Source: Alternaria dauci
Lineage: Eukaryota > Ascomycota > Dothideomycetes > Pleosporales > Pleosporaceae
Direction: 5' to 3'
NCBI RefSeq assembly: GCF_042100115.1
Contig: NC_091274.1
Coordinates: forward strand, 434,001 to 498,000
DNA length: 64,000 nt
Shown: in pieces, positions 1-11,392 of the stretch
Layout of the letters: every line of letters starts with the position of its first letter
Numbering within the stretch: the stretch's first letter is position 1
Position numbers and translations under genes: made by a program
Notes under the pieces: model-generated
The model's database searches: none
The model's input: only the letters and a program-made list of their open reading frames with translations
What the model was told of the DNA's origin: nothing

Positions 1-1520
1 GCCTGGATGTTTGGTGAGGCGTCGACGAGGGCTTTGAGGTCTTTGGCGCGGAGGGTGCCGCCAAGGGGTGTTGGCTCTTCTTCTTCCTCGACCTTCTTCT
101 TCTTCTTTGATTTTTCCTTTGTTCCGTTGGCGCCTTTTGCTCCTGCTGTCCGTTGAAGCTGCTCTTGCATGAAGAGGACTCCACAGTCGTCGGAGCAGTA
201 CTTGCTCTCTCGGTCCTTGCCTACCCTGGCAGGTTTTCGACAGCCTTCTCGCCTGCACATTGGCTTCCATGTTGTGTGGCCCTTGCCGTTCTCTTCGCAC
301 TGAGGACATATAAACTTGTCGACCAGTTGCTCGTCTGCTTGTTTCATGTTTACGCAGTCGCCATGGAACCAGTCGTCGCAACCGCCATCGCACCCAATCA
401 TCCACTTGTGGTTGTCCGGTTTCTTACAAATGCAGTACAGGTTGTGGTCTTCGGACGACTCGCCTTCATCGTCGGATCGCATGTCTGGTGCGGGCGAGGA
501 TCCAGGAGCGGGCGTGCCGGCATGCGAGCCTTTCTTCATGGCCCTGCTGCTTGCCGACTTTGGTATTCTCGAAGTAGGCGTGACTGAGCGTGTTGCGCCA
601 TCTTCCGTCTCCACCTTGCGCTTCTTGCTGGGCTTTGACGTCTTTGCCGTGCCCTTTTTCTTCATAGCAGGGGTTGATGCTGGCGCTGGTCGTTTTTTGG
701 TCGGTGCGGGTGCGGGTGCGGGCTTCGATTCAGCTGGGGGTTGTACGCTTTCCGCCCGTTCTGTGGCGCTGTGAGTCCGTCTCCGGAGTCCAAGGTCGCT
801 CTGCTTTGCAATTTCGAGCGCTTTGAGTGTGTCGGCGTCCATGTTCTCGCCGGTAACAGAGGCTTGTCGGTCGGATTGAGAAGCAGTGACTGCGGGGGTG
901 TGTTCGCGTGGTGTGCCAGAGGGTTCGTCCTTGATAAATGGCTGGGGGGAGGGCAGCTTGTCGCCATTGTGTGAATTTGAACCAAGCTGCAGTGTAGTAT
1001 TCGCCGCGTCAGGCTCGCGGGTGTGGGTGCTGTCTCTTTCACCACCATGGTCCGATGGCACTGTTTGCGACACGTCTTGGCTGCTGGGTGTTGGCGCCTT
1101 GTGGTCTTGGGTCTGCTCCTGCAGGGCCGTGGACAAATTTTGTATGGGCGCGAGGACTGGGGCGGGCGATGTCCGCGACAGCAGCGATTGCCGTCGCTTC
1201 TGCTCCTCTGGCGAATTGGAGCCGTGGTGATAGTGCTCCAACGTCGGGGAGCGGGCCTGGGGCAGCTCGAGGGGTGGCGAGGGCTCTACGGGCGCGTGGT
1301 GGGAGCCGAAGCTGCTGGTGCGTCGCGGCGCGTGGGACGAGGCCGTGGGCGAGGGCAGCTCGCGCGTCGGGGCGGGCACAAACTGCTGCCCGCTGCCCAG
1401 CGTCGCCAGCGTCGTCAGGGCATCGGCAGCGTCGTCGGCCGTGGTGGCAGTCGGGCTGGCGACTGACGGGCGGCGGCCGAGGCCAGCGTCGTGGTTGAGG
1501 AGGGAGTCGATGCTGCTCAT
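1..1520 (-). CDS. spp1: Spp1/CXXC1-like PHD-finger subunit of Set1-COMPASS (3' end beyond window)
   Basis: An uninterrupted reading frame runs from an ATG at 1520 to the left edge, giving the first 506 residues without an intron. Residues 1-350 are Ser/Pro/Ala-rich and look disordered, with a basic patch around 285-302. A PHD finger lies at about 361-412, opening YCICKKPDN and containing MIGCDGGCDDWFHGDCV and FICPQC, so the Cys4-His-Cys3 zinc ligands and an aromatic-cage tryptophan are present. A second Cys-rich segment follows (MCRREGC and KYCSDDCG, about 421-446), then a Lys/Glu-rich linker. This order is that of yeast Spp1 and metazoan CXXC1, which read H3K4me3 within the Set1 methyltransferase complex. 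The C-terminus is missing only because the window ends. Its promoter is the 575 bp up to the nse3 stop codon. Alternative: another PHD protein, but the PHD plus second Cys cluster favours Spp1. Confidence 0.85.
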   Translation of the reverse strand, partial: MSSIDSLLNHDAGLGRRPSVASPTATTADDAADALTTLATLGSGQQFVPAPTRELPSPTASSHAPRRTSSFGSHHAPVEPSPPLELPQARSPTLEHYHHGSNSPEEQKRRQSLLSRTSPAPVLAPIQNLSTALQEQTQDHKAPTPSSQDVSQTVPSDHGGERDSTHTREPDAANTTLQLGSNSHNGDKLPSPQPFIKDEPSGTPREHTPAVTASQSDRQASVTGENMDADTLKALEIAKQSDLGLRRRTHSATERAESVQPPAESKPAPAPAPTKKRPAPASTPAMKKKGTAKTSKPSKKRKVETEDGATRSVTPTSRIPKSASSRAMKKGSHAGTPAPGSSPAPDMRSDDEGESSEDHNLYCICKKPDNHKWMIGCDGGCDDWFHGDCVNMKQADEQLVDKFICPQCEENGKGHTTWKPMCRREGCRKPARVGKDRESKYCSDDCGVLFMQEQLQRTAGAKGANGTKEKSKKKKKVEEEEEPTPLGGTLRAKDLKALVDASPNIQ

Positions 1521-2095
1521 TGTCTCAAGCAGTCATTGCAGATGGGGGCGGGCGATGGCGCTGGACGTGGGCGAGAGGGGGGGGATGCGTACGGCGAGGG
1601 CAGAGGGCGAGAGCGCACGAGAATGAGGAGAAAGATGGCGCAGAGGCGGTTGGTGTGGAAAATAGAGCCGTTTCAATCAGCTTGGCGCGCAGAAGCGCTT
1701 GAGGGGCGGCAGCGAAGCTCCAGTGAGCCTTGATTGCATGCAGCCATTGCTCAACACGGCGTCGCGCTTGCCCTCGACCTCGTGACGCTGACAAATGACC
1801 ACCCAGCTGCCCGTCCGACATCACACACTCTTGCGCCAACCGCCTCTGCTTGCACTCGTGTCGTGGCTCTGTTGTTGGTACCCTCTGGCGCTCGCTGGGC
1901 CGATGATGCAACCTCGAATCCTTCCGAGGGGGAGCTTGGAGCTAAGTTACCGTTACTAACACACGACTACCGTAGCATCGCCAGACTTTCGAGGTATAGA
2001 AGGAGAAGAAGAAGAAGAAGAATGCAATACAACTATACTGGGTATCTCAGGTCGTCTCCTTCTCCGTAAACTCCAATAGACTGCTCGACTCCACA
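1521..2095. other. Intergenic: spp1 promoter and nse3 3' end, with a GAA run
   Basis: This 575 bp gap lies between the spp1 start and the nse3 stop, both genes being on the minus strand. The only structured element is an (A)AG/GAA purine run at about 2000-2022, close to the nse3 stop. Open frames crossing 1525-1911 are low-complexity shadows without family features. I see nothing else. Confidence 0.6.
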
Positions 2096-3137
2096 CTACT
2101 CATCATCCCCTTCGCCTCGCGGCCGCCCACGTTTCCGCCCGTTCGCCTGCGATGCACCGTTCGCCGCCTCGATCGACGGCGCAACAGCGTCATTCGCACC
2201 AGCCACCTGCAGCGTCCTCTGAATCTTCTTGTCCAGCTCGTCTTCGTCCTCGCTGCTGCCAAACATCCTCCGTATAAGCTGCGCGACACCATCCCGTCCC
2301 ACTTCGATCTTGCCTCGAGGCCCGACAATGTAGTCTATCGTCTCTTCGCCCCCGTTTGGCGTGTCTTTGACCTTGACAATATACCCGTCTTTGATCATGT
2401 TGGCGAGCGTCTTGTCCTTGGTCCCCACGGGCGTCGTCTGGTCTGCGTTCATCCGTCTGAGGGCGCGATCCAGCTTGCCTTCTGGGATCAGACCGCCGTG
2501 GATTGTGATGAGGGCCATGACCATGGTATATAGTCCCACGTACGAGTCTTCTTGGTTCATGTCTTGCTCGGTTGAGCGCGAAGGGCCGATGATCTCGGGT
2601 ATGCGGTATTGCTCGGGGAGGACAGTTTGCAGAACCCAAATACTTGTGGTTTTGCTTTGAGAGTCCGAGGCAGCGGCAGCTGAGAGAGAGGTTAGACTAG
2701 ACGCAGCACAGTAGTGATGAGTTGCATACCGCGCTTCTGTCGCAGTGTCACCTTCTCTGCTCTGGGCAGCTCGACAAACTGCATGCCGAAGACGTCCATG
2801 AGCTGGCTGTTTGCTTCCACGAAGACGTCCTTGAACAGCCGAGTGTATGAACCGAGCACTGCTACTGTTAGCCCTGCCCCTCTTACGTATAATCTCCAAT
2901 ACACCCACCCTTCTCGTTGATGTCTTGGCGCTTGATAGGCTTGCGCGAATGCTCGCACGAAAGGGCATATCGCACCAGGCCCTTTGCGAGTTGGCCCACG
3001 CTGCCGCTGCCCTGGTCCATTGCCTCGTCCATGTCAACATCCTCGTCGTCTTCGGGTGTGTCATCTCGTCTGCGCCGATGCGTTTGTGTGGGGGTCGGTA
3101 TCGGTTCTTCCGCTCTTCTCCATCTCTGCGGAGGCAT
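2096..3137 (-). CDS. nse3: Nse3-like MAGE-domain subunit of the SMC5/6 complex
   Basis: Three exons, 3137-2909, 2858-2730 and 2679-2096, encode about 313 residues. Introns have GTGGGT and GTATGC donors, CTAAC-like branch points and CAG acceptors, and the spliced frame is continuous. The N-terminus is acidic (DDTPEDDEDVDMDEAMDQG), followed by a MAGE-type tandem winged-helix domain: IKRQDINEKVLGSYTR, VFGMQFVELPRAEK, then a second half with GLYTMVMALITIHGG and the LIPEGKLDRALRRM helix. The tail is acidic with a GRKRGRPRGEG AT-hook-like stretch. Nse3 binds Nse1 and Nse4 and bridges the SMC5/6 heads during DNA repair in the nucleus. Fungi usually carry a single MAGE protein, which supports the name. 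The start is 231 bp from the divergent AIM18 start. Confidence 0.85.
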
Positions 3138-3367
3138 GTTGTGTCGTCTAGAGGCCGTAAAAACAGCGTGTCGAGTGTTGGCCTGTTCGAAAGGTGGGCT
3201 GTAGATTTACTCTATACGGCTGACGCGACGCGCCGCCGTGAAAGCCGCGCTAAAGTGCTCGCTTCGGACCGGCGACGACATCATCGAGCCCTGGTCCAAG
3301 CTGGCCCACTCCGCATTGCAACCCTCCGACCGTCCCCTCACGACATCGCCCAGTCAATGCAGCCACC
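3138..3367. promoter_or_regulatory. Shared divergent promoter of nse3 and AIM18
   Basis: Only 230 bp separate the nse3 ATG (minus strand) and the AIM18 ATG (plus strand), so both promoters must lie here. No clear TATA box is visible; the AIM18 start has an A at -3 (CCACCATGA). Confidence 0.6.
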
Positions 3368-4735
3368 ATGAACTCAATAAGACACGCCGCTCGGCGGCCG
3401 GTATTCCGCTGCCTCAACACGCCTGCGCCACTCCGCTCCAGCCCCCAATCCCGCCAGAACTCGCGCTCCAGCAGAGCAGACCTCGAAGCCATACTCAAGC
3501 AAAGCGCCCGCCCCAAGGTCCCTCGCCCCGATGAGGACTTTGTCTCGGTACATCGCGCAGAGGCGATACGTCGTGCGCAATTGATCAGGAAGCGCAACTG
3601 GCTTGCTCTCGGTGCTGCCTTGTCCATGATTGCACCCATCTTCCTCGTCCGGTTATGGGACGTACCACCACTGGAAGAGAAAAGCGAGGACCAAAGCCGG
3701 GGTGTCGTAGACATGGTCATGGGCCCGCCCACCAAGAACGACGCACCGCGCAAGGCCGCAGACGAGTTCCAGGGAAAGAAGGTCGTCATCGCAGCAGGTG
3801 ACAAAGTCATCGCGACACCAGGCGGCACCGACAACCCGCAAGCCTCAGACCCTGACGCCATCGAGCTCGTCGAAACAGGCACATCCTACGTCCCCTACTT
3901 CCCGCGCACCATCCGTCTCCCCACCGACACCTCGGGTCCTGAAGCCATCACTACCGACGCTGAATACACACTCCTCGGTCTCGGCATCCGAAAAGTCTCC
4001 TTCCTCCGCGTCCAGGTGTACGTTGTGGGTCTCTACGTCAAAACCGCCGACCTCTCCACCCTCCAGAACCACCTCATCAACACCGTCAACCCCACCGCCT
4101 CTGCCCTGATCCCCAACGAAAAGAAGGACCTCCGCCAATCCCTCCTCGACCCCGAAAAGAGCAACAAGATCTGGGAGGCCATCTTGGCCAAGAAGGGCAT
4201 GGACGGTGTCGACATGGCTTTCCGTGTTGTACCCTGCCGCGGCACAGACTTTAAGCATCTGCAAGACGGGTGGATGCGCGGAATCGCGTCGCGCACAGAT
4301 GAAGTGAGGAGGAAGCAGGCCGAGTTGCTCAGACAACAGGCTGCGGAGAACAAATCCATCTCCTTGCCCAAGCCGGTTGAGGAGGGCGAGTTCCAGGATG
4401 AATCTTTTGGGCTGGCGATGAAGGAGTTCAAGAATCTCTTCCAGGGAAAGGGCAAAGCACCAAAGGGTAGTGTCATTATCTTGACACGGAATAAGAGTGG
4501 TCATCTAGGTGCGCTCTACCAACCTATTGTGAAGGCAGCGGATAGTAAGCAGGAGGTCATGGGCAAGAGCAGTTGGTTGGGTGAGGTCAGGGATGAGCGG
4601 GTTAGCCGGCTGGTCTGGCTAATGTATCTAGCTGGCCAGAATGTTAGCAGTGAGCCCGCAAGGCAGAGCATCGTGGATGGATGTATTGACATTGTAGAGA
4701 GGCCTGTGGGCACGCTGGAGACCATGGTTCACTAA
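3368..4735 (+). CDS. AIM18: AIM18-like mitochondrial protein with chalcone-isomerase fold
   Basis: A single exon encodes 455 residues. Residues 1-55 are Arg/Ser-rich and poor in acids, typical of a mitochondrial presequence. A hydrophobic segment at about 78-97 (WLALGAALSMIAPIFLV) would be an inner-membrane anchor. From about 185 the chalcone-isomerase-like domain begins, with ATTD-type TDAEYTLLGLGIRKVSFL and VQVYVVGLYVKTADL, and a basic helical insert near 310-330 that precedes the closing strands (GSVIILTRNKSGHLGAL). Fungal AIM18/AIM46 proteins keep this fold without known flavonoid isomerase activity; in yeast they are linked to mitochondrial inheritance. Naming AIM18 rather than its paralogue AIM46 is a judgement, as filamentous fungi normally have one. 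Confidence 0.82.
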   Translation: MNSIRHAARRPVFRCLNTPAPLRSSPQSRQNSRSSRADLEAILKQSARPKVPRPDEDFVSVHRAEAIRRAQLIRKRNWLALGAALSMIAPIFLVRLWDVPPLEEKSEDQSRGVVDMVMGPPTKNDAPRKAADEFQGKKVVIAAGDKVIATPGGTDNPQASDPDAIELVETGTSYVPYFPRTIRLPTDTSGPEAITTDAEYTLLGLGIRKVSFLRVQVYVVGLYVKTADLSTLQNHLINTVNPTASALIPNEKKDLRQSLLDPEKSNKIWEAILAKKGMDGVDMAFRVVPCRGTDFKHLQDGWMRGIASRTDEVRRKQAELLRQQAAENKSISLPKPVEEGEFQDESFGLAMKEFKNLFQGKGKAPKGSVIILTRNKSGHLGALYQPIVKAADSKQEVMGKSSWLGEVRDERVSRLVWLMYLAGQNVSSEPARQSIVDGCIDIVERPVGTLETMVH

Positions 4736-4889
4736 GATGGATGTAGATAAGTCGCCATGTACAATACGAAACGAAGATTTTATGCGTGTCTCTCATAGCT
4801 CACGCGGCAGATTCCGTCATCTCATGTTCAGTGGCGGTGGATATAAATCTACTGACGCATCCTTACCTTGTTCTCTTCTTTACAACCAC
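4736..4889. other. AIM18 3' flank
   Basis: Probable 3' untranslated region of AIM18 leading into the repeat array. No coding signal is seen. Confidence 0.5.
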
Positions 4890-7800
4890 CCCGATTCTCA
4901 AAACATCAAACATGCCCGGATGTTATCGATGGCTGGTTCGTCGCGCTCCTGCTCAAAAACAATTGAACATCTGAACATGTCTTCTATCCTTGACTTGCCG
5001 ACCACTCAAAATGTTCAAACTTCAGCCCCATGAACTTGGCTTGTTCCTCGACCTCTCCTTCCAAATCACCATCAGAGATACGCCATGTCTCGCGTTCTCT
5101 TCTCTCCGACTACAATCAATAAAAATAAGGCATCTCAACTTCCTATGGCTTGTTCGCTGAGCACACTCTCCAAACAATTTTCAACCGGTGTGTGTGTTTT
5201 CAGTTTCCCGTCTCTTGCCAACTGCTTGAGATATTGAAATATCTTGGCTCCATACCATGGCTTGTTCTTCGACCTCCTTTTCCAAAACACCATGATACCG
5301 ACCATGCCTCTCGTTCTGCTTTCCGACAGTTACTGAAATGTCAAACACCCATCATTATGCTTCCTCCAGCAATGTTTCGCAGAACAGGTCATGGCTGGTA
5401 CTCCTACGAGATTTCGATTCCTAAAAATCAATCATGCGTTCACTACATGGCTTTGCTCATCTTAAAAACTTAATCGAGACAAGATATCGTTCTAAGAATA
5501 AGAATGTCGCCAACAAACCCTATGGGAAAAATCGGCTGAGAGCGATATGCTGTGGGAACGGCTATAAAGAACGGACCTCGTCGCCTCATACCTACTTCCT
5601 TCCTTCTCTCCACCCAGCTCCTGAGTACTACTCTGAGTATTCAAGAAGGCAATCCATGATGTTCGCTGTCCTGTTTTCTCTGGGGTAGAAAAATGATTAC
5701 CGTTGCAAAGACATGCCCCGTCTCCTGTTTGGAATGATTCACACCAGCCGTCATGGAAGCATTAAAACTTGCAATTCCGATATCAAAATACGAGACAAAT
5801 TCCATATGTCTCTTTCTCGCTGTCGACTCCCGAGATCTCCTTCAGAATGATTTTCTAATTATGGTACGTCAGAGAAGATGACCAGTACGGTTCGACAACT
5901 CTGTTTAGATACGTTCGTCGGAATCCACGGAAAACTGCTAGTCATGCATCCATGAGAAGCTTTGCTGGTCTCCTGTGATGCGAAGTAGCTGCCTTGGTCC
6001 GACCAATCTGGACGGCTCTCAAAATTTTGCATCGGCAGTCATTCTCCAACTGAAATGAATATTTACTACGCACCTAAGGAGACGATTCTAAATGCCCTCT
6101 CTGAAAGACTTATCAGAAGCGTCCTCTGGTTGATTTCTTAGTCGAGAGATAAATACCACTCTCTCCGGTTTATACAACCTCATCCTTTTTACTCTTATCA
6201 AACAGGCCAAATATCAAAAACCTGATCATCATCTGTCCATGGTTGTGGCTGGGCCGAGTTCGAAAGACAAAAATCCGGTTGCTGTTGCAGTACGCTTTAA
6301 AAACACTCTGCTCACTCTCTTATGACTTGAGAAGATATCAAAACTCAATCACCACTCCGCAATGTTTGCGGCCGACTCAAAACTCGAACAACCATGGAAT
6401 GTCCGGCTTTGGTGATCCTCGGCCCCCATGTTTCCCACTTTATCTTCTTCTGAATATACTCGCTTTTTTGAATCACGAAAAAAAAAACAATTCATATACT
6501 GCATATACGCATGTCGCGACTGAGATCTGAACAAACCTGCGTTTCAGCTTCTTCATGCCTCTGAAACTTTGAGCTTTCCAACAATCATTCTTCTACAGCA
6601 TCCTCTCTCTTTTACTTTACCAAAAACGACGTCCGCAAAAGTACATGTGTGGTTGGCTCGTCCAAGGTAGAGCTCATGGTGGAACATGCTGGTGTCTCTG
6701 GTGGAACATGCTGGTGTCTCTGGTGTCTTGCGCTGTTGAAATGTGTCCTCCTGACATATCGCCGGGTGGGCATTACCAAACCATCAAGCCGGGTTTCCCA
6801 TGTTTGTGTGCTCGTCCGCGTTCGGACGAACAGTTTGGGTCGATTTCCCCATGCTTCCAAAAGTCTTGTCGTTTTGCTCGATGAGACCGCCAGGCAGACG
6901 AATAAAGTTGCAATTGACGCAAACCTTCTTACACAACAAGATGAGATTTGGTGATAGCCGAACCTCTACTTCTCCATATGCGATCTAAAAGCTGAGTCGT
7001 GTGGTCTCGGTCAGCAGCCGCAAAGTTGCTATAAAGATTCTCCGCTGTTAGCAAAGTAATACTCCTTCTGTAAACATCCTTTACTGTATTCTCCAAAAAT
7101 TTGACCACACTTCAAAATGTTCTGAGTCTGCCGGCTGATTTCCAAAAGCGACATTGGTGAATCTCGTTTTCCAAAACAGAGCGGAGACTACTCGATAGGC
7201 CTCTTGAGAGATTTGGCCAACTCGTGGGCTACTACGTCAGAGGAGTCCGCTGCCATACCGCCAAACACGCTCGAGTGGGTAGACTTGGGACTGCACTGTC
7301 TCGTCTTAGCCGAGAAGAACATATTAAAAAAGCGCTTCTACTCTTGTAAAGCTTCAGTTCTTCCCAAACGTTCCTCATCCTTCTTTTCCAAAAGTGCTAG
7401 CGCATATGATCAATGTCCTGCGACGTGTTTCCTTGCAGCAGATCTATATGACTCCCCAGCTAGGAACTCCAGTTTCTAAAACTTCATTGGGCTGTGTTCA
7501 TGGCTCTTCTCGCGTCCGTCCAAAAGGTCGAAGGAAGTGGTCGCTAGTCCGCATGAACCTTTCTCGAGCATTTGAATCTCTAGTGTATCAACAACATGCT
7601 CATGTATGAGCTGGCGAAGCAGGCTGGAAAACTGTTATGAGTCGTCGTTCTGGAATCCAAAGGTCGATCTCGCCATACTCTTTTACTCTTTCGGTTAGCG
7701 CGTACTCACGCGACAAGTCTGCGTACAAGACACCGCTTGGCCTGCCTTGTTGCCGACGATAGAAGAACGAGAAACATCTCTGAATGGCGAAAATGCGAGT

Positions 7801-8200
7801 TAAATTCGGGGCGTGTCGCGGTATCTAAAAGCAAAGATTGGCAATGTCATGCTGTGTCTCCGCCTTGGTCGGCGTGTCTTCACGCGACAGATTCTTAGGC
7901 GTGTAGCATCCTACTCCATCATGGGCTTGGTGCTAAGGTCTCGAACGATAACCAGCTAGGCGAAAAACCGAGTTTAGACTTTCTATGTGTTGCTGTGCCA
8001 GAATGTCAGCATCCAAATATTCGTGCTCTTTCCTTTTCTTCAACCAGCACGTCCTCACACGACAACCCCGAACTCCAATTACCCTTAATTCATAGAAAGA
8101 ACCTCGACCGCTGCTCCAAAACCACAGAAGCCAAAAGCTGTCAGTAATTAATCCGTCACACCACCCTCTTGCAGCATGGTTACCGCGACTCCAAAAACCG
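4890..8200. repeat. Degenerate repeat array rich in TCCAAAA/CTCAAAA units
   Basis: About 3.3 kb lacks plausible genes and repeats a loose pattern: CATGGCTNGTTC, a Y-rich stretch containing CTCG, then TCCAAAA, CTCAAAA or TTCAAAA. The clearest pair is about 5031-5117 and 5252-5338, roughly 88 bp each, sharing the blocks GGCTTGTTC, TCGACCTC, CTTTTCCAAA or CCTTCCAAA, CACCAT and CTCGTTCTGCT or CTCGCGTTCTCT. Other copies of the core begin near 4928, 5146, 5390, 5447, 6244, 6647, 7088, 7135, 7165, 7370, 7507 and 8105. Two exact 22-bp copies sit at 6678-6699 and 6700-6721. Spacing varies from about 50 to 140 bp. Short open frames across the array share no family features and are taken as chance. Confidence 0.45.
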
Positions 8201-9333
8201 ACCCAGATCAAGCTCCGATCCGAAGTTGTGCCGCGGAGGCAACTGCCTTGGCTGACCGCGGACGACTCACGTGCATCGGTGGTATCTCCAGATGTAGCTA
8301 CTCCAACTTTGTCGACAGATGCTGGCTAGACCAGGGCGGTGAACGTGCGGCTCATGTGAGCGGAGAAAAAGCGCGACTTGGAGGATTGACGTCTCCGCTA
8401 TGGGGAATGGAGGAGGGATGGTCTGGGGCACGATAAACGTGGGTAGCGAATGAACTTGCCTGGTTCACACGCCAGCGACTCAGGTGCGACGCAAATGGGC
8501 TGTTTCCAGGAGGATTGCACTCGATATTCGCATGCGACAGCGACGTCAGACTTGCGGCTCAAACTCCGCTGTGCAGAACCCGTCGCCGTCCCGTGTGTTG
8601 GGGGGTGGCATCGGCATTCCGCTTGGGGAAGCATTATCGCGCAAGCGCCGTCGTCGGATACTGCTCGCGACAATCGGCTCGCTCGGTGTCTGATGATGCT
8701 AGTGTACAGAAGCCGGCTTCGACTACCGGGCGCCCATCCCCAGGCGTTAACAGGAACCAGGCCCACAGAAGCAAGCCCATCCCGCGCGACATAAGTCAAG
8801 TGTTTCCTTGGACAACATCTTGGGCATGTCAAGTATCGCCAAAACCCCGGGCCAAGGTGCTTGGCCAGCTCGTAATCCGAGTTGAATCGACCAGGACTAT
8901 TAGGAACAAGATTTAGTAGTCCAATGGCGCACTACGACTAATGCGGGGAAGAGCACATATGCGGGCAAGGACGCCAAAGGCCAACAATCGCCGCTTCCTA
9001 CCCACACCTGACCTGAATCGTGCGCTTGACACACCCCATACCACCATACTGGTTGTGCTAGAAAATTTTGATGGAATGACTGGGGCACGTATATGCACGT
9101 TCTCGTTGGGATGTGCGTGCACACCATGTAACGGTGTTTTGGTTCGACGCAGGCCAAGATAGTGGGGTAGGGTGGTAAATAATCTGGAGGCCCCCGTAAT
9201 GGCGAACGGATAGTGGAAGTCGGTATCTCCGACGTGTTTGGTATATTAAGAGGGGACCCCAGAGTGCAAGGAAACGTCTATCGAGGTTTCTCGCATCTCG
9301 TCCATCGCAGAACAAGACAAGAGGATCGCGAAG
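8201..9333. other. Gene-free flank and promoter region of the MFS permease
   Basis: No protein-like frame with family features is visible. The last 100-200 bp should hold the promoter of the permease gene starting at 9334; a GGTATATTAAGAG sequence at about 9240 is a possible TATA-like element. Confidence 0.4.
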
Positions 9334-10918
9334 ATGGCGTCGACGCAATATCCCGCAGATGACAAGATCTCTGCTCAAGATGCAGCCCAGGTGTCGGAGC
9401 ACCACACGAAGCCTGGTGGTCTTGCTGCCAACATGAGCCCGGAGAGGAGGCAGGAAGTTGAGAAGAAGTTGAAGCGGAAGTTGGATGCACGGTGTTCGCT
9501 TTTTGTCTTGATCTACATTATGAACTGTGGGTTGATCGCATCCAATATGAAAGACACTGTTCGCTAACGTTTCTGCTCATCCAGACCTTGACCGAAACAA
9601 CATTGCCGCAGCACGTCTCGGTGGTCTTGAGGAGGATCTCAACCTCAGCCCGACACAGTACTCGACATGTCTGAGTATTCTCTACGTCGGATACATTCTG
9701 ATGCAGGTGCCATCGAACATGATCATCAACAGGATCCCAAGGCCTTCCCTCTACATTGCCGTCGTAATGTTGATCTGGGGCATGATCTCTACACTCTCGG
9801 GTAACGTCAACAACTTCGCCGGCATGGTAGCCATCCGTTTCTTCATCGGTTTCGTCGAAGCCGCCTTCCTGCCCGGAGCGCTCCTCATTCTCTCAAAGTG
9901 GTACACGCGCCGCGAGCTCACCCTCCGTAACGCCATCCTTTTCTGCGGAAACTTGATCTCGAACGCCTTCTCTTCCTTGGTCGGAGCCGCTGTACTCGGA
10001 AACATGGAAGGTGTCCTTGGGCACCGAGCGTGGAGGTGGCTGTACTGGATTGAGGGTGCGGCAACCATGGCGATTGCCATCAGTGCGATCTGGATTCTGC
10101 CTGATCTTCCGCACAACTCCAAGGGTTTCACCGAGGAAGAGCGTGCGGTTGCTGTGCTGCGCATGACCGAGGATGTAGGCGAAGCGGATGAGGATTCAGC
10201 CGAGCAATCAGCTTTCGCTGGTCTCTTCATGGCTGTCAAGGATGTCAAGATCTATGTCATGATGTTGACATTCACTGCATACGTCGTTGGATTGTCGTTC
10301 AACGCCTTCTTCCCAACACTCACAAGGACTCTTGGCTTTGGATACATCACCACCCTGCTCATGTCTGCACCTCCGTGGGCGTTTGCTTGCATTGTGTCTC
10401 TCATCAACGCATGGCACGCCGATCGCCAGCAGGAACGTTTCTGGCACATTGTTGGTCCGATTCTACTTGGAATCGTTGGCTTCGTCATCTCCATGGCTAC
10501 ATCGAACACGGCTGGTCGCTACGTTGCTTTATTCCTCCAGGCGTCATCCTACGCCGGGTTCATCGTCTTCTACTCCTGGATCTCTTCGTCGTTCCCGCGC
10601 CCACCCGCCAAGCGTGCCGTTGCCATTGCCATGATCAACGCCTTCTCGCAAGTGGGAAATATCGCTGGATCGTATGTGTGGAACATGTCGGACAATGGCT
10701 ACAGGAACAGCTACGGAGTTGTTACTGCCATGTTTGGTGTCACGATTGCTGGTTGCCTCATCTTCAAGATTATCTTGGTGAGGCTGAACAAGCGGTTGGA
10801 TGACGGGCTTGACGCCTGGGTTGTGCACGGAGATGTTGCTGAGCAGACTGCTGCTGTCGAGGGCATCAGCGTCGAGGAGGGCAAGAGGAAGATGGGAGAC
10901 TTTAGGTATCTCGTCTAG
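9334..10918 (+). CDS. MFS permease of the Dal5/allantoate (anion:cation symporter) family
   Basis: Two exons, 9334-9526 and 9585-10918, encode about 508 residues. The 58-nt intron (GTGGGT donor, GCTAAC branch, CCAG acceptor) restores the signature IMNYLDRNNIAAARLGGLE at the end of the first membrane segment, which is typical of fungal Dal5-type ACS transporters. Further family marks are LSILYVGYILMQVPSNMI, the RFFIGFVEAAFLPG segment and the ILSKWYTRRELTLRN loop. About twelve hydrophobic helices are present with a central acidic loop (TEEERAVAVLRMTED). The protein should lie in the plasma membrane and import an organic anion such as allantoate, a vitamin or a sugar acid with protons; the substrate cannot be read. 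An L-rhamnose mutarotase-like gene lies nearby at 13 kb, but the orphan membrane gene between them prevents a pathway claim. Confidence 0.85.
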
Positions 10919-11392
10919 AGTACGGGTAGTTTTCTAGTAGATGGCCTGTACGACTGTAAATATCACTGCAACTGTTTAATGAAGGATTGATGACGATTCA
11001 CTTCACAACCACGAAGATGCCATGTCGTGCATAATGTTCGCGCCCTATGCTGAGAAGAGCGAAAGCTAGATGTTCCAAATCGATTCACACGTCCTGGAAT
11101 CCATAGAAAATATGCACTCACCCATGCCATCGCTCCCAGAGTAAATGGAACAAGTCTTGGCTGAGTCGTCGAGTGCGCACGGGCACTTGTTCGCTGTTTT
11201 CGCCAGCTGCGTCATTCCAAAACAAAGTTGTCCACTAGCTCGCCGCAAAGCTTCCTGCCACCACCCATCCATTCATTCTCCCCACCGAGGCGCGACCGAT
11301 CTCAGCCTTGCGCGCACTCATCCACTCCCCACGTTTCCTTTTCTTCCCACCCACACTTACAACGCGACGACCACGCGACAACCACGCGACAA
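10919..11392. other. Intergenic, MFS permease to orphan membrane gene
   Basis: A 474 bp tandem-gene spacer. The final part is C/A-rich (ACTTACAACGCGACGACCACGCG region) and is a likely leader of the next gene. Nothing else is recognisable. Confidence 0.45.

Noticed and set aside
8398..8832. 144-codon minus frame
   Set aside because: Random residue mix, no splice partners and overlaps equally long frames on the other strand.
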